In this document: positions 1-7,032 of the stretch, piece by piece | Position numbering within the stretch: position 1 is the stretch's first letter | Layout of the letters: each line of letters opens with the position of its first letter | Assembly (NCBI GenBank): GCA_964440735.1 | Contig: CAYTTK010000026.1 | Location: 1 to 22,951, forward strand | Origin: CAZBWE01 sp964440735 | GTDB taxonomy: Bacteria > Planctomycetota > Phycisphaerae > Sedimentisphaerales > Anaerobacaceae | Direction: 5' to 3' | Length of the DNA stretch: 22,951 nucleotides | Translations under genes and position numbers: made by a program | Notes under the pieces: model-generated | Database searches by the model: none | Told to the model about the DNA's origin: nothing | Seen by the model: the letters and a program-made list of their open reading frames with translations, nothing else

Positions 1-627
1 GCCCAGATGGTCGCCTTCGCTTTCGTGTTTTCTGCTGTAAGGAAGCAGGACCCCGACCTGCGTTCCTATTCCGTAAGAACGCATAAACAGGTCCTTTGTT
101 TGCTCAGGTCTGTTTGCCAGGGCCTTCGATAATGCCATACCTCCCATCTCCACAATGAGACCCTGTGTCATTCTTTCAGCTCCGTGCCTTGCGAAGGCGT
201 GCGCGATTTCATGGCCCATTACCACCGCCAGTCCGGCTTCCGTTTTGGCCACCGGCAACAGGCCGGTATAGACGACCGTCTTTCCTCCCGGCATAGCCCA
301 GGCGTTTACGTTGGGGTCTTCAACGAGATTGAATTCCCATTCATATCCTTTTAATCGGTCTGGTATGCAGTTTTTGGCACAATACTGCTCTACAGCTTCT
401 TGAATCCTGCTGCCTACACGCTTGACCATCTGGGTTTGCTGGGAATTGGTGCTTAGTTTGTGCTGCGAGAGAAATTCGCCGTAGGACTGGAAGCTCATTG
501 AATTCATCAGCGAATCGGGAACGAGATTGAATTGTTTTCTGCCGGTGATTTCAACCTGCGAGCAGGAAGAAAGTAACAGCAAAGAACCACACAAAATAAT
601 CAGTCGTAATTTCAGGGACGGTTTCAT
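1..627 (-). CDS. M48-family zinc metallopeptidase, lipoprotein (3' end outside window)
   Basis: The 209 visible codons start at ATG 627, 18 bp after the mutS stop. The N-terminus is a lipoprotein signal: basic MKPSLKLR, a hydrophobic core and the lipobox LLSSC, so the protein is probably anchored in a membrane facing the periplasm. The segment with NAWAMPGGKTVVYTGLL followed by VVMGHEIAHAFARHG is the M48 (Ste24/HtpX/BepA-like) core. HEIAH supplies two zinc ligands and the catalytic Glu. The last visible residues, HESEGDHLG, match the conserved ExxxD that carries the third zinc ligand. These proteins cleave misfolded or envelope proteins. Only the C-terminus is missing because of the window edge. 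It is probably the last gene seen of the coaX-mnmE-mutS operon. Family assignment is firm; the substrate is unknown. Confidence 0.9.
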   Translation of the reverse strand, partial: MKPSLKLRLIILCGSLLLLSSCSQVEITGRKQFNLVPDSLMNSMSFQSYGEFLSQHKLSTNSQQTQMVKRVGSRIQEAVEQYCAKNCIPDRLKGYEWEFNLVEDPNVNAWAMPGGKTVVYTGLLPVAKTEAGLAVVMGHEIAHAFARHGAERMTQGLIVEMGGMALSKALANRPEQTKDLFMRSYGIGTQVGVLLPYSRKHESEGDHLG

Positions 628-645
628 AATATTCCCCTTTCTTTT

Positions 646-3384
646 TTACTTTTCTTCGATTTCGTTTTTTATCTGATTCAAGAGATTGATTGCTTCAATC
701 GGCGTTAGATTATTTATGTCCGTTGAGGAAAGTTTCTCCAAAACTGATTTATGTTTTTGCACAAATAAAGAGTCCTTGTCTGGTTCTTTTGTTTTGTGAC
801 GAGATAGATGTGTATTGGTGGCTTCTTTGGCGAAGGTTGATTCCAGCTCTTCCAGAATTTCCTTTGAGCGTTCGAGGATTGGTTTCGGCACTCCCGCAAG
901 TTTTGCAACGTGGATTCCGTAAGATTTGTCCGTTCCGCCGGGTAAAATCTTGTGCAAAAAGACCACTTCGTCCATCCATTCACGCACGGCGACGTTGCAG
1001 TTCTTAACGTTCGTAAATAATTCTGCTAATTCGGTCAGTTCGTGATAGTGCGTGGCAAAGAGCGTTCTGCACCTGAGCTTGTTCGCGATGTGCTCAGTAA
1101 TCGCCCAGGCAAGGGCCAGGCCGTCATAGGTGCTTGTGCCCCGGCCGACCTCGTCAAGAATGACAAGTGATTTGTCGGTTGCGTTATTCAGGATGTTGGC
1201 GGTCTCGGTCATCTCGACCATAAAGGTCGATTGGCCCCGCACCAGCTCATCGGAAGCACCGACTCTGGTGAAGATTTTATCGACCAGGCCTAACTCGGCA
1301 TCTTTGGCGGGAATAAATGAGCCGGTCTGTGCCATCAAAACCAGAAGTGCCGCCTGCCTTATATAAGTGCTCTTTCCGCTCATATTCGGGCCGGTTACAA
1401 CGAGAATGTCACCCCTCGGCTTGGTTCGACTTTGCTCACCATAGGTCGCTCGGGACAGGCCGGTATTGCGGTTCGACAGTCCTGAGCCCTTCGGCAGTGA
1501 GCTCAGGGCCGAACTGCTCACCGTCGAAGGATTGCCAAGCTTGATATCATTGGGGACAAATTCCGGCCCAAGCGATTCAGCTAAAACAGGGTGTTTACCC
1601 TCATTGATAATAAGCTCGGTGCCGTCAGTCATTTTGGGACGGATGTAGTTTCGCCTTTTTGCCAAATATGCAAGGGCGGAAAGACAGTCACACTGAGCGA
1701 TAGTGTCGGCGAGGACCTGCAGACGACTTATATATTGGCCGGCCTGGCTGCGTATATCTTCGAAGAGTTTTTGCTCTAATTCGAGTGCCTTTTCCTCGGC
1801 GCTTAGTGCCTGGGTTTCATATTCCTTGAGCTGCTCGGTAATGTAACGCTCTGCATTTTTAATTGTCTGCTTACGGACGTAGTCAGCAGGAACCTTATCC
1901 GCCGATGAGTGAGTTACTTCAATGTAATAACCGAAGACCTGATTGTAGCCGATTTTCAGATTACTGATGCCGGTTCGCTCAATCTCTTGCCTCTGGTAGT
2001 TCTGCAGCCAGCTCTGGCCGTCTCTGGAAATGGAGTGCAGGCGGTCGAGCTCTTCGGAAAAGCCGGCTTTAATCACGCCGCCATCACGAAGATGCGAAGG
2101 GCAGTCAGGCCGGATTGCAGATTCGAGCAAATCGGCTAATTCGTCCATACTGTCGCATCGGCCGGCAAGCTGAACGAGTAAATCTGCGGAAAATTGCTGC
2201 AGGGTTTGTCGTAACTGTGGTATCTGTCGCAGTGTATTTGCAAGGGCCACCAAATCCCTTGGAGTTACGCGGAAGGTGCTGATGCGGGCTGCGATTCGTT
2301 CGGTGTCGGCTATTGGGGAAAGCAATTTGCGAATGTCGGTTAATCCTTTGTCCGCCTCTTTTAATTCTGCGATGGCGTCCTGACGCAGTTCTATGGCACC
2401 GCGGTCGCACAACGGCATACACAGCCAGTTTCTGAGCATTCTGCCGCCCATACCGGTTATTGTTTCGTCGAGGCAGTCCAGCAGCGAGCCGGCTTTGCTT
2501 TCTGTGCGAATAGTTCGTAGGATTTCAAGACTGCGAAGCGAGGTCGGGTCGATTTGCAGAAATTTTTGTCGATTTATTTGTTTCAGACTCTGTATATGGC
2601 CGAGCGTGGTCTTTTGCGTTTCGTTGAGGTATTCGATGATGGCGCCGGCAGGGGGGATAAGGCCGTCGTCATCATCGCTGATACCAAAGCCTTCGAGTGT
2701 GGCGGTGCCGAAATGCTTCAGTAGTCGCTGCCTTGCCTGATATGGGTCGAAATACCAGCCGGGGCGTTCGGTGATAACGGCATTGGTTAGCTGCGAGATG
2801 TCTTTTGCGAATTTTCTTGTCTCAGCTTCGAACAGTTCACCGCGTCTATCAGGCAGAAGGCACTCAGCAGGCGACAATCGCAACAGCTCATCGAGCAGTT
2901 TTTCTTCCGGCAGTTTCTGGATGAAAAAATGGCCGGTTGATATATCGACCCAGCTAATTGCGGCATTGGCCCTATTGCCGAGATTGACTGCACAGAGGAA
3001 ATTGTCCTCTTTGGCGTCGAGCAGGATATCGTCGGTGAGCGTGCCGGGGGTTACGATACGTATGACATCGCGTTTGACGACGCCCTTTGCAATTTTGGGG
3101 TCTTCGACCTGCTCGCATACTGCTACCTTGTAGCCGGCCTGGAGCATCTTGTTAAGATACCCTTCGACTGCGTGATATGGCACGCCTGCTAATGGTATGG
3201 GATTATCGCCTTTACTTCTGCTTGTAAGGGCCAGACCGCAAACCTTCGAGCATGTCTTGGCGTCTTCGTAGAAGGTCTCATAGAAATCGCCCATACGAAA
3301 AAACAGTATGCAATCGGGGTGCTTTTGCTTGAACTGGTGAAACTGCTTCATCGCGGGCGTCAGTTTTTCATTTTTTACAGCCAT
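646..3384 (-). CDS. mutS: DNA mismatch repair ATPase MutS
   Basis: A 912-residue MutS that recognises mismatches and recruits MutL. The N-terminal mismatch-binding domain is clear: LTPAMKQFHQFK, then FFRMGDFYETFYEDA with the Phe-x-Glu that stacks on the mismatch. The C-terminal ABC-type ATPase has Walker A GPNMSGKST, Walker B LVILDEVGRGTSTYDG and the ATHYHEL switch. The start follows the mnmE stop by 8 bp, so the two are probably cotranscribed. Unusually, about 40 residues rich in Ser, Gly and Arg lie between FVPNDIKLG and DILVVTGPN, just before Walker A, where MutS proteins normally have a short link. The DNA for this segment holds a palindromic repeat (separate entry). The frame is kept and both catalytic halves are intact, so it is probably functional. 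Confidence 0.97.
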   Translation of the reverse strand: MAVKNEKLTPAMKQFHQFKQKHPDCILFFRMGDFYETFYEDAKTCSKVCGLALTSRSKGDNPIPLAGVPYHAVEGYLNKMLQAGYKVAVCEQVEDPKIAKGVVKRDVIRIVTPGTLTDDILLDAKEDNFLCAVNLGNRANAAISWVDISTGHFFIQKLPEEKLLDELLRLSPAECLLPDRRGELFEAETRKFAKDISQLTNAVITERPGWYFDPYQARQRLLKHFGTATLEGFGISDDDDGLIPPAGAIIEYLNETQKTTLGHIQSLKQINRQKFLQIDPTSLRSLEILRTIRTESKAGSLLDCLDETITGMGGRMLRNWLCMPLCDRGAIELRQDAIAELKEADKGLTDIRKLLSPIADTERIAARISTFRVTPRDLVALANTLRQIPQLRQTLQQFSADLLVQLAGRCDSMDELADLLESAIRPDCPSHLRDGGVIKAGFSEELDRLHSISRDGQSWLQNYQRQEIERTGISNLKIGYNQVFGYYIEVTHSSADKVPADYVRKQTIKNAERYITEQLKEYETQALSAEEKALELEQKLFEDIRSQAGQYISRLQVLADTIAQCDCLSALAYLAKRRNYIRPKMTDGTELIINEGKHPVLAESLGPEFVPNDIKLGNPSTVSSSALSSLPKGSGLSNRNTGLSRATYGEQSRTKPRGDILVVTGPNMSGKSTYIRQAALLVLMAQTGSFIPAKDAELGLVDKIFTRVGASDELVRGQSTFMVEMTETANILNNATDKSLVILDEVGRGTSTYDGLALAWAITEHIANKLRCRTLFATHYHELTELAELFTNVKNCNVAVREWMDEVVFLHKILPGGTDKSYGIHVAKLAGVPKPILERSKEILEELESTFAKEATNTHLSRHKTKEPDKDSLFVQKHKSVLEKLSSTDINNLTPIEAINLLNQIKNEIEEK
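1421..1530. repeat. Palindromic repeat element inserted in frame in mutS
   Basis: Seen directly: CCTGAGC (1481-1487) and GCTCAGG (1501-1507) form a perfect inverted repeat, extended by GTTCG (1471-1475) and CGAAC (1510-1514). GGTTCGAC occurs at 1423-1430 and 1470-1477, and TGCTCACC at 1433-1440 and 1515-1522. The whole segment encodes a low-complexity stretch of MutS that the family does not need. Its style is that of REP-like palindromes made of CCTTCG, GCTCAGG and GTTCGAC blocks. I infer a small mobile or amplified repeat that entered the gene without breaking the frame, comparable in principle with Rickettsia palindromic elements. The exact ends are uncertain. Confidence 0.6.
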
Positions 3385-3392
3385 AGCTCCAA

Positions 3393-4622
3393 TTATACAC
3401 TAAGCCGGCCGTTTAACAACTCTGTTATGATGGAGGCCGCCTGCTGGGTGGATTTGGCTTTTTTGAGTTGTTTAAAGAGGAATTCCTGTCGGTCGGTGAA
3501 GCAGACAGGAGTTTTCAGGTCGAAGTTATTAACTCCGCAGATTTGTCGGATTTTTTCACATAGATTTTCAATACCGGTACCAAATTTGGCGCTTATTCGC
3601 ACCGTGTTTGTAAGATTTCCAGGCAGGCCAGTGGTATCGAACCTTGAGGTTAAATCAGATTTATTCAGAACTATCAGGACTTCTTTACTACTAATTTTTT
3701 CAAGCAGGTGCTCGTCAAGCTGCTCTATAGCTTGGCTGTTATCCAGAACGAGCAAGGCAATGTCCGCCTTTTGTATAATCTCGACGCTTCTTTTCTGAGA
3801 TTCTTTTTCGATAATATCATCAGGACTTCCAGCGAGCTTTTCACCCAGCCCCTCGGAGGGGCGGGGTTCATCCAAGCCGGCAGTGTCAAATAGCTCCACG
3901 TATAGCGGTTCTATCCGGCATTGTGCGCTGACCCAGTCGCGAGTAGTGCCTTTGATGTCGGTTACGATTGCCTTTTGTCGGCCGGCCAGGTAATTAAGCA
4001 GTGTGCTTTTGCCTGTATTTGGCGGACCTATTATTGCAGCTTTGCAGCCAAATATAATCAGTTTTGCAGTCTGACTGTTTGTCAGTATCTCATTTGCCTC
4101 GGCTGAAATTTCACTAAGAGATAATTTGTTTATGTCTTTCTGCCATTGTTCTATTTTTTTGCTCAGGCCGGCATAGATTTGATTTGCGATTATTTTTGTG
4201 CCCTGGATGGTTTTTGCTTTTGGCTGAGCCAATTTGGCTTCGACAGTAATTGTATCGAGTTGTTTTTGTGCCGATAGTATTTTGGTCATAAGCTGTTCAG
4301 CGGTCAGGAGTTTTGCACCTTTTTTAGCAAGTAGCTGCATTATCATCTCAACGATGAGCGGATTTCCGTGACAGTTTATCACGAAATTGTCAGGTCCTTC
4401 GCAACCAATCGTGACATGGTCGATTGTCTCGGTGCCGTCATTGATTGTTCCGAGCAGGATTTTGCCGGCTTTAAAAGTTGGCTGTTTTGCTGTAATCGGT
4501 TTGAATATCTTTTTGATTATTGTCTGGGCCGAATCGCCGAAGACCTGGATTGTTGATATTGCTCCGGTTCCTTTGCCGGTCATTACCGCAGCAAATATAC
4601 TCGTAGGTAATTTAGCAGGCAC
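3393..4622 (-). CDS. mnmE: MnmE/TrmE-like tRNA-modification GTPase, short divergent form
   Basis: A 409-residue GTPase most like MnmE, which with MnmG modifies the wobble uridine of some tRNAs. The N-terminus (IFAAVMTGKGTGAISTIQVFG) matches the formyl-THF-binding domain. The G domain is complete: G1 GPPNTGKST, G2 KGTTRD, G3 DTAG, G4 NKSD and G5 SAKFG. Three features are odd. The conserved GEFT..RAFLNGK..L.QAEA stretch is not recognisable. About 16 residues (RPSEGLGEKLAGSPDD region) are inserted in switch II just after DTAGLDE, over a DNA palindrome. The protein ends at GRLSV without the usual C-terminal C-x-G-K motif that carries the catalytic Cys. E. coli MnmE has 454 residues. The start is GTG at 4622, 14 bp after the coaX stop. 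GTP hydrolysis looks intact; tRNA modification is doubtful. Confidence 0.85.
   Translation of the reverse strand: MPAKLPTSIFAAVMTGKGTGAISTIQVFGDSAQTIIKKIFKPITAKQPTFKAGKILLGTINDGTETIDHVTIGCEGPDNFVINCHGNPLIVEMIMQLLAKKGAKLLTAEQLMTKILSAQKQLDTITVEAKLAQPKAKTIQGTKIIANQIYAGLSKKIEQWQKDINKLSLSEISAEANEILTNSQTAKLIIFGCKAAIIGPPNTGKSTLLNYLAGRQKAIVTDIKGTTRDWVSAQCRIEPLYVELFDTAGLDEPRPSEGLGEKLAGSPDDIIEKESQKRSVEIIQKADIALLVLDNSQAIEQLDEHLLEKISSKEVLIVLNKSDLTSRFDTTGLPGNLTNTVRISAKFGTGIENLCEKIRQICGVNNFDLKTPVCFTDRQEFLFKQLKKAKSTQQAASIITELLNGRLSV
3843..3867. repeat. GC-rich palindrome inside mnmE switch II region
   Basis: GCCCCTC (3848-3854) and GAGGGGC (3856-3862) are a perfect inverted repeat around a single central base. 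It is extended by ACCC (3843-3846) and GGGT (3864-3867), each separated from the core by one unpaired base. It lies exactly in the extra residues between DTAGLDE and the IIEKESQKRS stretch of the GTPase, so the insertion and the palindrome are probably the same event. The sequence differs from the palindrome in mutS. Confidence 0.6.
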
Positions 4623-4636
4623 GTGAGTATGAACCC

Positions 4637-5425
4637 CTACCGCGATTTTTGCTCGATATATTTTTGATATGCAAGAACAATGCCTTTTACGACGAGATTA
4701 GGCACGTAGTTATCTATGAACTCGCAGTCGTCCTTTATAGTTGAAGCGCCGGAGCCGGTTATTACTGTTTGCGGCCATCTGCCGATTTGCTCAGCATAGC
4801 GTCTGATGACTTCTTCGAGAGCGCCGATGATGGAATAATACAGGCCGCAATTTATGGCATCGGCAGTATTTTTGCCGTAGGGTGCGCTGGGTCTGGTGAC
4901 TTTGATATTCGGTAGTTGGGCGGTATTTTCTTTTAGGGCCTGTGCACTAATTTCAAAACCCGGGCAGATAATGCCACCCTGGAAAATACCATTTTTGTCA
5001 ACCAGGTCGATGGTGACAGCGGTGCCGAAATCGGCAATGACTACCGCATCTTCGACTACGTCATAAGCCGCTGCTGCTGCGACGACTCTATCGGTGCCGA
5101 CCTTATCCGGCTCATCGACCCAGCAGGGCATTGGCAGTGGTATGTCTTTGCCGATGATGTAAACTCTTTCGCCGAGAGCATCTTTTACAATATTGGTAAT
5201 CAGCTCGGTCCAGGTGGATTTAACGCTGCTTATAACAACTACGCCATCGCGTTTTTTCTCCTTGGAGCTTTTGGCGACAGGGACTTTCCCCCAGGCGGTC
5301 TTGAGACAATCTGTCAGTTCTTCCCGGCCCTGCCCGGAGAAGGACCTGATGAATTGTTCCTCACCATCGAGGAAAAACCCAATATTGATATTCGTATTGC
5401 CTATATCTACTGCGATTATGTTCAT
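4637..5425 (-). CDS. coaX: Type III pantothenate kinase CoaX
   Basis: A 262-residue ASKHA-fold kinase that phosphorylates pantothenate, the first step of coenzyme A synthesis. N-terminal DIGNTNINIGFF is the phosphate-1 motif with the catalytic Asp. DKVGTDRVVAAAAAY carries the conserved GxDR substrate motif. DFGTAVTIDLV is the phosphate-2 motif and GGIICPG the next conserved glycine-rich loop. ITGSGA near the C-terminus fits the adenosine-binding end. Length is normal for CoaX. It is the first gene of the minus-strand group with mnmE, mutS and the M48 peptidase. The ATG at 5425 is followed by a perfect family N-terminus. Confidence 0.96.
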   Translation of the reverse strand: MNIIAVDIGNTNINIGFFLDGEEQFIRSFSGQGREELTDCLKTAWGKVPVAKSSKEKKRDGVVVISSVKSTWTELITNIVKDALGERVYIIGKDIPLPMPCWVDEPDKVGTDRVVAAAAAYDVVEDAVVIADFGTAVTIDLVDKNGIFQGGIICPGFEISAQALKENTAQLPNIKVTRPSAPYGKNTADAINCGLYYSIIGALEEVIRRYAEQIGRWPQTVITGSGASTIKDDCEFIDNYVPNLVVKGIVLAYQKYIEQKSR

Positions 5426-5519
5426 AATTTATCGTGCGTATTGCGTCGTGCGTAATTATTCTTTCATGATTCGTTATCCATCCTCTGTCGCATTTGCTTC
5501 TTTCTCATTCTTGTTCCGG

Positions 5520-5576
5520 CCACAACAAACAAGTCATTCGTGAGTTGACGATTCAAATTCAGTTACTTGGTTGCGT
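5520..5576. repeat. Weak third attC-like site downstream of the cupin gene
   Basis: GCCACAAC (5519-5526) and GTTGCGT (5570-5576) bracket 57 bp with a small internal hairpin, TCGT (5538-5541) to ACGA about six bases later. The right end lies one base from the stop codon of the cupin-like gene, the same geometry as the better site at 6124-6191, which lies two bases from the HEPN stop. The L-box pairing is poor here, so this may be coincidence. Confidence 0.2.
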
Positions 5577-5577
5577 C

Positions 5578-6099
5578 TTACTTGCTTTCGACAAATCTGT
5601 CCTTTTCTAAAGAGGGGATTTCCAGTATCAAAGTCATGCCACTTAGTTCCATATAATGTATAACGTTTGACTGAAAAAGGACCAATCCACCATTACGCAA
5701 CTCAAAGTGGTTATCATTATTATCACTAACTTTTCTGTAATAGCCGCTGATTTTATGTTCAGAAAAATAAATCTCAGAATGATTCTTATGGTAGTGCTCG
5801 TCTTGTTCAGCCTTTTCATCTGCAAACGAAATTGCGAAGGGTCCCTTTCCCCCAGCAGTGATTTCGAATGTGAAGTCAGCCGATTCACAGATCTTATTGG
5901 GCTTTGTTTTACAAGACCGTTCCCATCGATTGCCATCCAGTTGTATTTCCGGCTTTAAACGTTTTCCGTTTCTCATCAGTATCTTATGTAGCTCATCAGT
6001 TAGAATGCTGGGTGCCACAATTTTGATATCTTGTCGTTCGTTTGTTTCAAAATGTCTCTTTACTTCTTCTAATGGGATAATTAACACATCTCGCTTCAT
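5578..6099 (-). CDS. Small cupin-like protein of unknown function
   Basis: I chose ATG 6099 (173 residues) because AAAGGTAG lies just upstream; the longer reading to ATG 6147 has no ribosome site and would run through the attC-like repeat. No family is recognised with certainty. The second half looks like a single-domain cupin: EHYHKNHSEIYFSEH resembles a metal-binding H-x-H...E motif, and NVIHYMELSGMTLILEIPS resembles the second cupin motif with its His. The first half is hydrophilic and lacks membrane segments, so the protein is probably cytosolic. It follows the HEPN gene on the same strand but is separated from it by the repeat at 6124-6191. It could be a sugar-binding or epimerase-like cupin; no substrate can be named. 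Confidence 0.7.
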   Translation of the reverse strand: MKRDVLIIPLEEVKRHFETNERQDIKIVAPSILTDELHKILMRNGKRLKPEIQLDGNRWERSCKTKPNKICESADFTFEITAGGKGPFAISFADEKAEQDEHYHKNHSEIYFSEHKISGYYRKVSDNNDNHFELRNGGLVLFQSNVIHYMELSGMTLILEIPSLEKDRFVESK

Positions 6100-6123
6100 T
6101 TGAATTCTACCTTTTGAAAAACA

Positions 6124-6191
6124 GCCATAACACATATTCGACAGCAACTCAATAGCCTCTTCGAACTGGCTATACTGAAACTACGTTAGGC
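6124..6191. repeat. attC-like recombination site candidate A
   Basis: Read on the plus strand: GCCATAAC (6124-6131, R''-like with one extra base), a 5-base spacer, TTCGACAG (6137-6144, L''-like), a central hairpin ATAGCC/GGCTAT, CTGAA (6175-6179, L'-like), a 5-base spacer and GTTAGGC (6185-6191), which matches the integron core consensus GTTRRRY exactly. Total 68 bp, within the known attC range. L'' is longer than L', as in real attC sites. Its right end is two bases from the HEPN stop. The same layout recurs at 6933-7002 with a different central hairpin, the pattern expected of attC sites rather than of a simple duplication. On the L-box criterion the site points along the plus strand while the genes are on minus, which is a weakness. 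Confidence 0.45.
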
Positions 6192-6193
6192 CG

Positions 6194-6583
6194 TCAAGTT
6201 TGCTGAATCAAGGACTTGATAACACTCAGGAAAGTCTCTGCAACTCGGATAGCTCTTTCTGCGTCTTGTTGCGACACGTGGATTGTAACTCCATAATCAC
6301 CCACATTGCGTAATTCAAAGAGCCAGTTCAATTCCTTGCCCTGCTCTTTATCCAACTTGTCGGTCTTGACCAGTCGTTGATGTACCGAAGCGATGACGCC
6401 GCTATGCTTGCTGAATTCCAGCCCTTCGTCCAGCAGTGCAGCGGTTGCAGCATAAAACGCTGCATAATACGCACGCGAAGCCACAAAGTCATAGAAGCCG
6501 CTGGCTGCCATTTCCTTGGCTGCTTGAATAGATTGCTCCGCTCGCTCAAGATTGGCAGTTATCTCTCGCTCATATCCCGACAT
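6194..6583 (-). CDS. HEPN-domain protein of an MNT/HEPN pair
   Basis: A small, mostly helical protein (about 129 residues) with the hallmark SRAYYAAFYAATAALLDEGLEF of the HEPN/UPF0332 family, followed by HSGVIASVHQRLVKTDKLD and LNWLFELRNVGDYG. In MNT/HEPN systems the HEPN partner is usually the toxin, often an RNase using R-x4-6-H. Here that motif reads RNVGDYG with no His at the expected place, like the R-x-x-x-D-Y subgroup, so RNase activity cannot be assumed. The MNT stop TGA overlaps the ATG (TGATG), or GTG 6586 gives a GTGA overlap; either way the two are translationally coupled. Bracketed by attC-like repeats. Confidence 0.88.
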   Translation of the reverse strand: MSGYEREITANLERAEQSIQAAKEMAASGFYDFVASRAYYAAFYAATAALLDEGLEFSKHSGVIASVHQRLVKTDKLDKEQGKELNWLFELRNVGDYGVTIHVSQQDAERAIRVAETFLSVIKSLIQQT

Positions 6584-6897
6584 CACAACAATATCCCTTC
6601 TCGCCTGGCGTTTCGGTAAAGGCCAATGCTGCCATTTTCAAACTCGTCGAGAGGAGCAGGCTTAGCCGAAATGAGTTGGTCTGTGTCGAGTTGAATCGGA
6701 TAAAGCAGGTCTATAATTCGACGCAGTTCTTGGAAGTAGTCAAAAGGCTTACCTAGCAAAACGAGCAGGTCGATGTCGCTAGCTGGGCTGGCTTGGTCAC
6801 GAGCCGCAGATCCGTACAAAACTAGGCCCTTGAATTGTGAGCCATAATGACTTTCAAGAGCGATTTGACACTTCTGCACTACTTCAGTTATTACCAT
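6583..6897 (-). CDS. Minimal nucleotidyltransferase (MNT) of an MNT/HEPN pair
   Basis: A 104-residue pol-beta-type nucleotidyltransferase. LVLYGSAARDQASPASDIDLLVLL contains the GS-x(n)-D-x-D signature with both metal-binding Asp residues in SDIDL, plus the usual R after GSA. Such proteins act as antitoxins that AMPylate their HEPN partner. ATG 6897 has GGAG six bases upstream. It is the first gene of the pair and overlaps the HEPN gene. The module sits between obg and coaX, with a repeat on each side, which fits an acquired cassette. A general nucleotidyltransferase role without a toxin cannot be excluded. Confidence 0.9.
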   Translation of the reverse strand: MVITEVVQKCQIALESHYGSQFKGLVLYGSAARDQASPASDIDLLVLLGKPFDYFQELRRIIDLLYPIQLDTDQLISAKPAPLDEFENGSIGLYRNARREGILL

Positions 6898-6932
6898 CTT
6901 AAACTCCGTATTTTCTTCACTTGCAGTGGGCT

Positions 6933-7002
6933 GGCTAACATTTATTCGACAGCGATTCTACAGTCTATTGCCCATAGCACTATACCTGAAATTACTGCAG
7001 GC
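6933..7002. repeat. attC-like recombination site candidate B (degenerate)
   Basis: Same arrangement as 6124-6191: GGCTAAC (6933-6939), a 5-base spacer, TTCGACAG (6945-6952), an internal hairpin TATAG...CTGTA type, CTGAA (6986-6990), a 5-base spacer and TGCAGGC (6996-7002) where GTTAGGC is expected. The outer blocks are nearly identical to site A (ATTCGACAGC, and AGGCCGTCAAG on the right, which extends a few bases past the core), while the middle differs in sequence and length. The right core has lost GTT, so this copy is probably inactive. It lies between the obg stop and the MNT start. Confidence 0.42.
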
Positions 7003-7032
7003 CGTCAAGATGGAAATCCACTGGGATAATGG

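Noticed and set aside
5426..5460. Two TCGTGCGTA copies before coaX as an operator.
   Set aside because: Short, asymmetrical and close to the start codon; no regulator is adjacent.
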